Positions 1 to 10,443 of a stretch of 64,000 bases of DNA are shown here, one piece after another. This DNA is from Globodera rostochiensis (Eukaryota > Nematoda > Chromadorea > Rhabditida > Heteroderidae): contig JAEVLN010000017.1 in assembly GCA_018350325.1 (NCBI GenBank), positions 1-64,000 of the forward strand, read 5' to 3'. Each line of letters starts with the position of its first letter. The stretch's first letter is position 1. The position numbers and the translations under genes are program-made. The notes beneath the pieces are model-generated. The model was not told where the DNA came from, made no database searches, and worked only from the letters and a program-made list of their open reading frames with translations.

Positions 1-59
1 GGCGATTGATTGACCTGCTGAAAGCTGTTTTTGTTTTATAACACAACTCCCAAACATTG

Positions 60-699
60 GGTCAATTTGTTCCGATGACTTTTTCCAAGCTCAGGAGGGC
101 GTCACTCTCCAGGAGCCTCATCGGGACGTCTTTTTGTATCATTTCGATGTGAACGCCGTCGGCACCGTGATGACTACGGCAGCGTTTCTTCCGCTGCTCA
201 AAAAGGCCGCCTCCGCCGGCGAATACGCGCGTGTCGTGAATCTCGGTTCAGTGCTCGGCTGCATCGGAAAGTCGGCCGTTTCGCCTCGGATGAGTCCTCA
301 CCAAAATGTGGCGTACGGAATGAGCAAGGTCAAACCGCCGTCGGGCGGGCAGCCTAATTTTGACCATGGCCATTCCTGCTGCTAATTGCCCAATGTTTTT
401 TAAAATTAGCTTTTCCTTTTCATTCAGGCCGCTCTTCACCACTTTTCCAAAATGATGGCCCTGGACGAGTCGGACATTGTCACCGTTGCTATCCATCCCG
501 GTCGGTAACCTCCACTCACTCACTCAATTTAGGCTTAATGTTTTTGTTACGTTAAGGATGGGTCAAAACAGAAATGGGCGGTGCCAACGCTCCGACGAGC
601 GTTTTCGATTCCGTTTCGAACATTGTGAAAAGAATGTGTAAACTCACAAAGAAAGATTCGGGAAATTTGCTATCGGGCGAAAAAGAATTGCTGCCTTAA
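60..699 (+). CDS. Short-chain dehydrogenase/reductase, sniffer/C-factor-like (3' part)
   Basis: Coding exons read as about 60-328, 428-500 and 557-699; the 5' part lies outside the window and the first splice site is not resolved. The protein shows the SDR features of an N-A-V-G-T helix, a R-V-V-N-L-G-S strand ending at the catalytic Ser region, then Y-G-M-S-K (the catalytic YxxxK pair), A-L-H-H-F-S-K and H-P-G-W-V-K-T-E-M-G-G. That last block is typical of the carbonyl-reductase-like sniffer/C-factor SDRs, which are NAD(P)H-dependent cytosolic oxidoreductases; the substrate cannot be told. The splice after YGMSK is phase 0, and the one inside the HPG glycine is phase 1. The stop is TAA at 697-699. 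The family is secure; the exact upstream boundary is not. Confidence 0.8.
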
Positions 700-2094
700 T
701 TGCCTTAATGTTCACACTAATTCTTGCCAAATGAATTGCGCCTGCATTTATATTGACAGAATGGCGATGTATTCGTCATGATGATGAAGTCCGAAAGAAG
801 TTCGATAATACCAGAGCCGGCCGGCTTTGTGTGGCATCACTTTAACAAATATTGAAATTGGACTTTTTATCAATGGCACAAAAAGTTGGCATTTGTAAAT
901 TATTGATGGGTGTGCTATAAAAGGTGCCCGTTTTTGGAGTTTGGCAGACATTAGGGACAATGCCGGCGTTTGAAAGGCACGAGAGCGATGGCATTCTGAT
1001 GATTTGGCCTATCTTTTGGCAGGCCGTTAGCCTCCCTGTGGCTTTTTAGAGTTTAATGTTTTTGTGTTTTTTTGAATTATTCATTTTACTTAATTTCCTT
1101 AATGGTGCGGTTTTAAACGGAAAACGATGAAAAAAATAAGGGAGAGATGGGAGAGTTCTCTGTCCAACGATTCTCGTCGGTCGGAGAAATCTCTCATTTT
1201 TCCATTTGTTTTGGACCATGCGCCTTTTATTTTTATGGCATCGAAGGGTTTATGGCAAGTGTAAAAATATGGTAAATTTCCAAAATTATGGCATTTGCCA
1301 TAAAAATAGGGCAAATTGAGTTCCCTGACCACCACACCTTTCAATATTTACGTGCAATTGCACACCGAATGGCAAAACATTTAAACGAAATCAATTAAAT
1401 AAAAATATTTTGAACGATTAATATAAATTTAAATATTTTTTGGTGTTGCATTTTCCGGGAGCCTTCCCGCCCCATCTCTTACATATAGACGAATCTATGC
1501 GATTTTTGTTCTAATTTGTAAGGTTATCACTAGCGCTCGGCACTTTAAGGAGGGGGGGGGGGAATTGATATTATTTAACATATTATTGGTCCATTTTTTC
1601 TGACTTGGACAGCTGTCACATTTTGGGCTCGCTGAGGCATTCTAAATATGTTTTAGGGATGAAAGTGCGAGAGGCTGAGCAAATGCATTTTTGGGTTTTT
1701 ACATATGAAAAGCATAATAATGTTATTTATTTGTTGTTGTATTTCTATTTCCTATTTATTTATTGGGGGATTTTTTCAACAATATTATGCCGTCATTGTA
1801 AAAAAAGTTAGTTTATGCTTACATTATAGATTAAAATCATTAAGAATATTATTAAGCCTAAGGGTTGCCGATTGTTGTAAAAATATTCGTTTCATACTTT
1901 TAAATTATTAGTGATTTTGACCGGTTTTGGCTTATTCAACCAACCGCCGCAAAGTTATTAAAGTGCAGGTGCCAATTACACGTTTATAAAGGCGTCCGTC
2001 CCCAATGTATAAATGTAAATTTCTTTTTTTGTGTGTTATAAAACTCAAAACGCATAATTTGTGTCGTTCATTGCGTTGTTGGCATTGGCACAGA

Positions 2095-2163
2095 AAATGA
2101 ATGAATTGGCCATTGGCACAGCGAAATTAATGAATTGGCCATTGGCACAGCGAAATTAATGAA
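2095..2163. repeat. Short tandem repeat, 33-bp unit
   Basis: A unit reading roughly GAATTGGCCATTGGCACAG followed by CGAAATTAAT is repeated head to tail, with a degenerate first copy. There is no coding context. It is a small minisatellite with no visible function. Confidence 0.7.
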
Positions 2164-2559
2164 CATTGAAATTACGGGGACGAGTCGATTCCCCAAGGAT
2201 TTGCATTTTTAGCGCCAATTAATTGCAATTTACGCTCACTCACTTAGAGGAGAAGGATTGGGCGGTTATTATTCCATTTTTGGACGTAAGATTCGTCCAT
2301 TGAGGCAAAACTCTCAATGGCATTCTGTGAATTCTTAATTGCTGAGAAGCCTATCGGCCGGCTTCGGCCAATGCTAATAAATTCGTTTTTCGTTTCTTTT
2401 TGCTATTTGACTTTTAAACTTAAAACCCAAACAAAACATCGCCTTTTGCTAAACATCCGCCCAAACTCTTTGTTCTGCATTGGGCTGGCTATATGTATGT
2501 ATTACAGATTGTAATTAATTGTCGTGTCTTTGTTTTATCATTTCTCTCGCCCGCATTTC

Positions 2560-3085
2560 TTAATCCCTCCCCCCCTCCCCCCCCCCCCCCCCCCCCCTCT
2601 CCTCCCTACCCTCCTCCCACATCCCCCCCCCCCCCCCCCCCCCCCTCCTTCCCCTCCTCCCCCCCTTCCCCTCCTCCTCCTTTCCGCTTCCTCCCCCTCC
2701 CCCCCCCTCTCCTCCCTCCTCCCCCTTCTTCCCCCCCCCCTCTCCTCCCTCCTCCCCCCCTTCCCCTCTTCCTCCTTTCCCCTTCCTCCCCCCTCCCCCT
2801 CCCCCCCCCTCTCCTCCCTCCTCCCACATCCCCCCCCCCTCTCCTCCCTACCCTCCTCCCACATCCCCCCCCCTCTCCTCCCTACCCTCCTCCTCCTTTC
2901 CCCTTCCTCCCCCCTCCCCCTCTCCTCCCTCCTCCCCCCTTCCCCTCCTCCTCCTTTCCCCTTCCTCCCCCCTCCCCCTCTCCTCCCTCCTCCCCCCCTT
3001 CCCCTCCTCCTCCTTTCCCCTTCCTCCCCCTCCCCCTCCCCCGCCCCCTCTCCTCCCTCCTCCCCCTTCTTCCCCCCCCCCGCCC
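2560..3085. repeat. Polypyrimidine (C/T) minisatellite tract
   Basis: About 525 bases consist almost only of C and T on the plus strand, built from variants of CCTCCTCCCCC and TTTCCCCTTCCTCC. Such strand-asymmetric homopurine/homopyrimidine DNA can form triplex (H-DNA) structures. It yields long proline-rich frames on one strand and glycine/arginine-rich frames on the other, which I regard as artefacts. It lies in the intergenic space between the SDR and GPCR genes. Confidence 0.85.
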
Positions 3086-4532
3086 GACCTCTGTTTTTTA
3101 TAAATTTCATGCCCAAAAGGGAATTTAATTATTCTTGTATTCCTCTCCACCCATTCATTCGAACATAATGAATAATGACAATAAACACCTTTTAACTGAA
3201 GCTGAAGGGAAACCCCACGCCTTTATTTTATTTTTCTGATTGGGATTTCCCCCCCCCCGTGCATAAATTAGAAGAAAGGCGAAAAATAACCGATTTAACC
3301 TTGACGCATTTTATCTGAACGACCAAGAAAAGACCGTAAGCCGCCAAACTGGATAACACGCAATAATTTAATCGAATAGTAAAAGATTGGAATAAACTTC
3401 CGGTCGTGACAATGCAAATTAATAAAACAAAGGAATTCCGAGGGTCTATTAAAAGCAATGAGTTCTGAGTAACCATGCAGAAGAAAGAGCACATACCCCC
3501 CCCCCCCCCCCCCCTCCCAACTTTAGTTTCCTTTGTTCTTTATTTTATTTCCATAAGCTGTGGACGGACGCCTCTAATGGGTCGCTTATGTTTTGCCAAA
3601 GGCTGGCTTAGCCAATCGGACAATTTAATTATGCAATTTACTTACAAATTACCCCTTGACACCACCACCAGCAGCAGCAGCAGCAGCACAGTCAGTGAGT
3701 GAGTGGAAGTACTTCTTCCACCCGCCCAACCAACACAAGCCGCCGTCTCCAGCACATCTCTGCCCTTCTCGCATTCTTTATTCGGCATTATTAGTGAAAA
3801 GAGATGGGCAAAAGCGTCTCAAAGCCATTACAAATTGAATACATTCGCACGGCTGATTAGCTTTACAGAGAATGTGAGAAATATTTTAATTTAATGATTT
3901 ATGATGAAAAGAAGCCCGCCCCAATTAAAAAAGAATTTTAAAAAGAAATTTCCATCTCCGAATTGAAGAATAATGAAAACCTTTTTGGCTCTTTACCCAC
4001 CACACATTCTGATTATATTTTCTGCAATATTATTTTAGGGTTTCAAATTTGGGCATAAGGATTAAATGACTTCCCCCCACCCCCGCCGATTTGTTCGTCC
4101 AATTTTATTCTTTCATTTTTATAGCAATATTGAGAGTATTCCGGTCGGAATCCAATCAAAGCTAAAGGGATTATTAGAAATACTTTGTTGAGGGATTTAC
4201 CTCTGCACGAGCTTGCAGCGCGGAACAAGCTGAGCGCAGTGTAGCGGATTCCATACGTACCCCAATAAAGGGTTTGAAAGGGGGTACTTCCTATCCAATC
4301 AAAGCTAACAATTTTTGTCAATTTCCCCGTTAACACCTGCCGAACAATGAATGAATGAATAAATGAATAAACATTTGTTCAAAATTCCCGCAGGTGCTTC
4401 TTTTTGGCTTGAAGCCCTTTCCCATCGGCAATAATCTCGCTTAATGCCTTTCCCATCGCGCTTTGCCTGCCCCTCCCCGTTTCCTTCGCCACTTACTTCC
4501 CACTCATTTACTGACTCATTTAAAGTTCCGAG

Positions 4533-5307
4533 CAGGGATGGACGTGATCGGAAAAAAAAATCCGTGACCGTGATCCGTGATCACGGACCCCCAAAAACGC
4601 CGTGATTTGGCGTGATCCGTGATTTTGAAAAAAATTTGGGGGGGGGGGGGGTGGGAGTCGGCGGTGCTGATAGGCGCCGCCGAGAAAATTTTCAATTTTT
4701 TGACTCAATTTGTTAAGAGATTTGCAACCAAAATTTTGAAAATATTCTGCAGTTTTGGACCAATTTCCTTAACAAATTAAGTCAAAAATTCAAAATTTTC
4801 TCGGCGGCGCCTATCGGCACCGCCGACCCCCCTACCCTCAAAACTCGGATCTCGACCCGAAACCCAACTCAAAAACCTCGGGTCAAGTTTTGGGTCGAGA
4901 AAAAGACCGGGTTTCGGCTCTCGGGTTTCGGGCAACCCGCTGTAACCCTGCAGTGGTGCATCACCGGAATTTTTTTTAAAGAACGATATTTGTTAAAAAA
5001 GTTGGTTCAGGATTTTTTTTTGTAAAAGTATAACAACCTGAACATTTTTATTAAATCACAACGACAACGTTACTTTCCGATAAGCAACACTATAAAAATT
5101 TGCAGAGCAAGTCGAATATTTAATATAATTTCCAAGTATTCGTTTCGAAAATTTTTTTATTATTAATCCATACTTCAACACCAATCACGGATCAAAATCA
5201 CGGATTATTTCAAAAAATCCGTGACCGTGATCCGTGATCACGGACCCTCAAAAACGCCGTGATTGGCGTGATCCGTGATACGTGATTCGTGATCACGTCC
5301 ATCCCTG
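4533..5307. mobile_element. hAT-like non-autonomous element (MITE)
   Basis: The element begins with CAGGGATGGACGTGATC and ends with its exact 17-bp reverse complement. It is flanked by GTTCCGAG (4525-4532) and GTTCCGAT (5308-5315), an 8-bp target duplication with one mismatch. CAGGG-type termini plus 8-bp duplications are typical of hAT transposons. No transposase is encoded. Subterminal repeats of CCGTGATCCGTGATCACGG occur near both ends. A second foldback is nested inside. The 3' end lies 22 bp upstream of the chosen GPCR start codon. Confidence 0.8.
4657..4827. repeat. Nested foldback repeat inside the hAT-like element
   Basis: Two arms of about 60 bp form an imperfect inverted repeat. 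The left arm starts GTCGGCGGTGCTGATAGGCG and continues into GAGAAAATTTT and a TTTGTTAAG end; the right arm is its reverse complement with a few mismatches. The loop is about 50 bp. It is either a separate nested foldback element or an internal hairpin of the host MITE. Confidence 0.7.
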
Positions 5308-5329
5308 GTTCCGATGCTTTTTAAGGTTG

Positions 5330-7913
5330 ATGGATCCCTCCGATGGACAAATTCACCACAATCTACCGCCCATGGCGACAGTGGAAGCAGCGTATGAAGA
5401 GGGTCACCACCAGATTTTCCACCCCAACTTCTCGTACCTGAACGACCTCAACCTGTCCATGGCGTTCCCGAACGACTGTGTGGACATGAACCACTTTCTG
5501 TGGGAGTTTCAGCGAGATCCAACCTCGCGGCCCCTTACTGCAGTCATTTTCGCTGTCGTCTACTCGCTGATCGTGCTCATCGGTGTTTCCGGCAACGTTT
5601 GTGTCCTTTTGTCCATCGGCAGGACGCGCTCTCTGCAGACGGTGTCCAATTTGTTCATCTTCTCCCTGTCCTGCTCCGACATTGTCGTCTGTTGTGTGTC
5701 CGCCACCTTTACGCCTTACACCGCCTTCACCAAAGTTTGGGTGTTCGGAGTGGCGCTTTGCTCATTGGTTAACTTCACCGCGGTTAGCCTTTCTTTATAT
5801 TTAAATTATTAAACTGACAAAATGAATGTCCTCTAAAACGCCAAAGGGCGTGACTTACAAAATAAGAAAAAGTTGAGATGGCTTCTCCCCCTTAAGGGTA
5901 CCTCTCTTTGCTTCTCCATGGCTTCTCCCCCTTAAGGGTACCTCTCTTTGCTTCTCCATGGCTTCTCCCCCTTAAGGGTACTTCTCGGCTTCTCCCCCTT
6001 AAGGGTACTTCTCGGCTTCTCCCCCTTAAGGGTACTTCTCGGCTTCTCCCCCTTAAGGGTACCTCTCTTTGCTTCTCCATGGCTTCTCCCCCTTAAGGGT
6101 ACCTCTCTTTGCTTCTCCATGGCTTCTGCCCCTTAAGGTACTTCTCGGCTTTTCCCCCTTAAGGGTACTTCTTTTTGCTTCTCCATGGCTTCTCCCCCTT
6201 AAGGGTACCTTCTTTGCTTCTTCATGGCGTTTCCCCCTTAAGGGTACCTTCTTTGCTTTTCCATGGCTTCTCCCCCTTAAGGGTACCTCTTTTTGCTTCT
6301 CCATGGCGTTTCCCCCTTAAGGGTACCTTCTTTGCTTTTCCATGGCTTCTCCCCCTTAAGGGTACCTCTTTTTGCTTCTCCATGGCTTCTCCCCCTTAAG
6401 GGTACCTCTCTTTGCTTCTCCATGGCGTTTCCCCCTTAAGGGTACCTTCTTTGCTTTTCCATGGCTTCTCCCCCTTAAGGGTACCTCTTTTTGCTTCTCC
6501 ATGGCGTTTCCCCCTTAAGGGTACCTTCTTTGCTTCTCCATGGCTTCTCCCCCTTAAGGGTACCTTCTTTGCTTCTCCATGGCTTCTCCCCCTTAAGGGT
6601 ACCTCTCTTTGCTTTTCCATGGCTTCTCCCCCTTAAGGGTACCTTCTTTGCTTCTCCATGGCTTCTCCCCCTTAAGGGTACCTCTCTTTGCTTCTCCATG
6701 GCTTCTCCCCCTTAAGGGTACCTCTCTTTGCTTTTCCATGGCTTCTCCCCCTTAAGGGTACCTCTCTTTGCTTTTCCATGGCTTCTCCCCCTTAAGGGTA
6801 CCTCTCTTTGCTTCTCCATTTTCATTCTCGCCGCAATTTCCGTCGACCGCTTTCTCCTCATCCGCTTCCCGCTGAACAACCAGCTTCGGCACAACCACGC
6901 GTTGCTTATCATTCCGGTACGTTCATAAATCGATCAAAGCATCCAAAAGAATTCAGATTCTCTGCCTTCTGGCAATGTTCGTCAGCTTCCCAATGATTTT
7001 TACGCAAAAATTGTTGCGGATGGAGGGCTATTGTGGGGAGTTTTGTGTTGAGGATTGGGACTCGAATGAATTATATCGGGAAATCTACGGAACCCTTTTG
7101 TTGGTAAGCCGACAAATCAAAAGATTTCGTCCAATTTATTACACTATAAGATTGTTCAATTTTTTGTGCCATTGCTCATAATTAGCATTTGCTACATCGG
7201 AATTTCGGTTCGACTCAGCCGAGTGAGTGCGCGGAATAAATTAAATTGACAACAAATTTAGAACATTTTGATACGTCGCAAAAAGATGGGCAATTCGTGG
7301 CTTCATCACCGGCAGTCGATGGCCGACCGGAGAAGACAGAGAACGAATCGAATGTTCATTTTGATGTAACGAATTCGTAAAGCATTGATTAAATGGAATT
7401 AATTATTTATTACTTTTTAGGGTTTGTGCTTTCGTACTCAGGCAATTCCTTCGGTTTGGTCTAATTTGGCAATTCTGTCCGTTTTAGTTGGATTTGGTTC
7501 ATTCTGTTCAACCTTTTGCGCGACTTGGGCCTCCTCCCGGAATTTGTTAGAGAACAGGAATTTCTTTATGGGATCATCACCCATTCAATTGCGATGACTT
7601 CCACTGTAATAGCTCCAAAAGTTTTCCAATTGAAGCATTCCAATATTTCGTTCAGATTTGGAATCCGATTTTGTACGCTCTGCTCAACCTCCAATTGCGG
7701 TCCGCCTTCCTCCGGTTGGTGCCCGAAAGCACGCGGAAATTCATGGCGAAGCGTAAATTTGATCGAATCGGCAGCAAATCCAAACTAACGGCAAATGATG
7801 CCAAATTGATGGCGCCGACTTTGTTAATGGCGACTTTCGGCCAACGGACGCATCGGTCGGCGACGGTCGCTTTGGCGGCCGCCGCCCCTCCCGGCGGCGG
7901 CGGGTCCACATAA
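5330..7913 (+). CDS. Neuropeptide Y/NPF-like G protein-coupled receptor
   Basis: Exons: 5330-5782, 6797-6916, 6957-7103, 7151-7222, 7262-7365, 7421-7441, 7488-7605, 7656-7913 (430 aa). TM1 carries G-N, TM2 has L-S-C-S-D, followed by T-P-Y-T-A-F and W-V-F-G before the TM3 cysteine (A-L-C-S-L-V). That combination is typical of NPY/NPF receptors. TM3 ends S-V-D-R-F (DRY variant), TM5 is F-V-P-L-L-I-I-S-I-C-Y, and TM7 is W-N-P-I-L-Y. It is a plasma-membrane neuropeptide receptor; the ligand is unknown. The TM6 join needs a GC-AG intron (7442-7487), which restores C-A-F-V-L-S-W. The second exon starts inside the last copy of a minisatellite, and this gives exactly the expected spacing from the TM3 cysteine to DR. 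The start could also be the ATG at 5372. Confidence 0.85.
5880..6818 (+). repeat. 25-copy minisatellite filling a GPCR intron up to its 3' splice site
   Basis: The unit is mostly 39-40 bp (some about 24 bp) and contains CTTCTCCCCCTTAAG followed by GGTACCTCTCTTTGCTTCTC. I count 25 copies of the CTTAAG core. The last copy supplies the acceptor (AAG at 6794-6796) and the first seven codons of the next exon. Each earlier copy therefore carries the same pyrimidine tract and AG. Using any earlier acceptor would hit TAA in the following unit. Confidence 0.9.
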
Positions 7914-8178
7914 TCTCAAAGAACAGCGAAAAAACGGTGGAAGAAAGGCCTAATGGGCCAAGGCAATCGAAGACCGACTTTCTGTCAAAGCCACGAAAGT
8001 CGAACGAACAAAGAGAGCCGATAGTATCAGCTAATGACGAGTTTCAATTCGTCTAATTGACTTTCAAAGTACCTACAGTATACTGATGTCTTCAACAATT
8101 GTATAATGAATCAATTATTACATTATTAATGCATTGTGACATAAACTTAAAAGTTTCTTAAATTTCCATTCGCCGTAA

Positions 8179-9653
8179 TCAGCTGCTGAGGTGGCGAGTG
8201 CGCAGAGCGGCGGCATGTGCCCATTTGGTGTAGCTGGAAGAGTGGGAAGGAAGAACAGCAACGCGTTGTTGGGGGTGCTGTTGAGGCGCGGTGATGGGAC
8301 GTGGCGGGGTGGGGGCGGGGGCGGAATGCGGACGAGGGGCTAAAAAAGAAATTTTCATTTTAAACGAAATGTTCTCTTTGAGGGCACCTCCAGAAATTTG
8401 TTGGCCGTTGCCCGTTTGTTCGGGGTACGAGGCTCGCCCGGGCCCCTGTCCGTTGGACCGTTCTGGGCATGGACAGTATTCCGCGTCCGCACCTAAACGG
8501 TCGACAATCTGTGAATGGCCCGTAATGTTATGCACCTGGTGCCCCTGCTGGCCCCGGGGGTCCGAATGCGCCCTCTTTGCCAATTTCGCCGGGCGGCCCC
8601 GGCGGGCCGACAAATCCGGGAGGACCTGACAAATGAAAACGGATGGATGGCGGCTTGACGAAGTCTCGGCAAAAGCGTACCTGGCGGAGAGTCCTCGCCA
8701 CGTTCCCCGGGGGGTCCCTCTTCGCCCGCCTCTCCGGGCGGCCCGTACTCGCCCTTTGGGCCAGGCTCGCCCTTTGCGTATCCGATGCCCGTCTCGCCGG
8801 GAGGCCCTCTTGGCCCGGACTCTCCCAAATCTCCGGGCAGTCCAATTTCCCCTTCGGGCCCTTCGTCACCTGAGAAAAGCATTGCCTCAATTTGCATTGG
8901 AAAGTCAAGCTTTTATTTACACACCGGGATGGCCGTCACGACCGGGCGATCCGGGAGGTCCTTTCGATGGGAATTGAACTGATTTACATTTATTCAACTA
9001 ATTTTTACCGATTGGTCCCTTTTCACCACGAAATCCTTTCCTCCCTTTGTATCCCGGGGGTCCGGGTGGGCCGGCCGGACTGACAAGTTCAACAGCAAAT
9101 ATAAAACTTGAACAAGCTATTCAAATCACCAAGGAAAGCATTGAGTTTCGTGAACGTCAATATCCGTAGAAGAAAGCCCCGAAGTCCCGGGCTGCCCGTC
9201 TTGACCTAAAGTGGTTTAATTTATTTTTGTTAATTATTTCTGCTTGGCCTGGCTCTCCGGGTGCTCCGGGCAGTCCAGCAATCCCTCGCGACCCTTGCGG
9301 ACATGACGGGTTTGAATTGCTTCCGCCCCCTCCACGCGATGCTCCGACAGTCGCGCTTCCGTCTGTCATTGTTTTTGTTTTTGTTTTTAAATTTAAATAA
9401 AAATAAAAATATTGTCACATTGTCGACGCTTTCGGATGACCAATTCCTCTCGCCTCGTCGTTTCCCCCTGCTGCATTACGTCCTGCCACATGGCGTTGCT
9501 CATGTCCAGATGGGCCTGACTCTTCCGGCCCAATTCGAGCTGAAGATTTGCCACGTCGTTAAGCATCAAAAGAACGCCGATGAGAAGGGCGCTGAAAGAG
9601 GTGACGGAGAGAATGACCGCCACCGTCACAGCGCCGGTGGGGAGTTCGGCCAT
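8179..9653 (-). CDS. Cuticle collagen
   Basis: Exons from 5' to 3' on the minus strand: 9419-9653, 9249-9362, 9130-9205, 9009-9079, 8925-8978, 8681-8869, 8536-8625, 8388-8492, 8179-8339 (364 aa, frame closed). The N-terminus has a hydrophobic segment (about residues 10-30) and the Col_cuticle_N-type region ending in R-K-R-R, a subtilisin-like processing site. Gly-X-Y blocks follow, interrupted by cysteine clusters N-P-S-C and Q-C-F-P-C-P, and the collagen ends at A-E-Y-C-P-C-P. A non-collagenous His/Ala-rich tail of about 75 residues follows. The product is secreted and cross-linked into the exoskeleton. The second intron (9206-9248) must use a GC donor to keep Gly-X-Y continuous. The tail is longer than in many cuticle collagens. 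Confidence 0.9.
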
Positions 9654-10443
9654 ATTTATTCTGTCGAAGGATTTTCGAATTCAAAAAATATACGAACAGA
9701 AATTCAAAAGAAAAGTATTTATAGGTCAATTTTGCCATTTCCAATCCCTTTTATTGGGAGTTTCCGATCGTTATCTGACCCGTTGCCCATAGCCGAGGGA
9801 TGATGAAGTTAACGAGCTGACAAATCGCCACCAATCCAAAGGATCGAATTAATGAATATGCCCATGGAATTGAGGCGTAAAGGGATAAGCCTGTGAGGCA
9901 ATTAATGCATAATAATTAACTAATCATGCGGAAGAATTCCTAAAAGAGCTTTTATTATCTGATTATTGTTGGAAACGATTTCATTATCACCAATATTTGG
10001 CAAAAAATGTATTTTATTGGCTGGGCGGAATTTCCGGGAACGTACCGGTTTAAGACCAACCAACAATGATGACTGAACAGCTATTAATCACCATCATATT
10101 CTCGAAAACTATAAACGCTTAGGTCAGTCAGAACGTTTTTTGATTAGTCATTATTCTCGGCACGATACCCTCCCACTTTAAATTCATAAAAACATTTCTT
10201 GATCATATCGGATCCAGCAAAGTAATGAAGAAGATATCACGGCTGGACACTCTCGACTCCTCCCGCCTTAAAAGCCGACTGTGAAAGAGACAAAAAATAT
10301 TAGGGCCAAAAAACACTTTAACGAGAACAATTGGAAAGTGCCAACAATTAAGCGAAAGGTTGTCTGCTTTTGGATTGATCAATCCGGTAGTGCTTGAGGG
10401 TAATTAAATTAAATGTTTGAGTCTGTCCCGATCGCGCCCGCCG
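9654..10443. other. Intergenic region between collagen and FLYWCH genes
   Basis: AT-rich sequence with no supported gene. It lies immediately 5' of the collagen start and 3' of the FLYWCH gene, so it should hold the collagen promoter and a 3' UTR. I see no repeat or RNA gene in it. Confidence 0.5.

Larger units (their letters stand above)
700..4532. other. Intergenic region, no supported gene
   Basis: No open frame here has family motifs or plausible splicing. It holds AT-rich sequence, two to three tandem copies of a 33-bp unit around 2095-2163, a long C/T tract (2560-3085, listed separately), a poly-C run at 3498-3514, and a short CAG run at 3670-3688. Open frames inside the C-rich tract are low-complexity by-products. 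Most of it probably separates the SDR gene from the GPCR gene and may contain the promoter of the latter. Confidence 0.6.

Noticed and set aside
2493..3168. Long proline-rich (plus) and glycine/arginine-rich (minus) open frames
   Set aside because: They follow entirely from the C/T repeat, are open in several frames at once and have no domain or splice logic.
5880..6818. CRISPR-like regular array
   Set aside because: Units are tandem without unique spacers, the context is a eukaryotic intron, and there are no cas genes. It is a minisatellite.
5892..6912. Overlapping open frames of about 62-83 residues within the GPCR repeat
   Set aside because: They are translations of the repeat in alternative frames; only the last unit contributes to a plausible exon.
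8291..8977. Plus-strand frames opposite the collagen gene
   Set aside because: They are antisense shadows of Gly-X-Y codons, which are rich in C/G and stop-poor.
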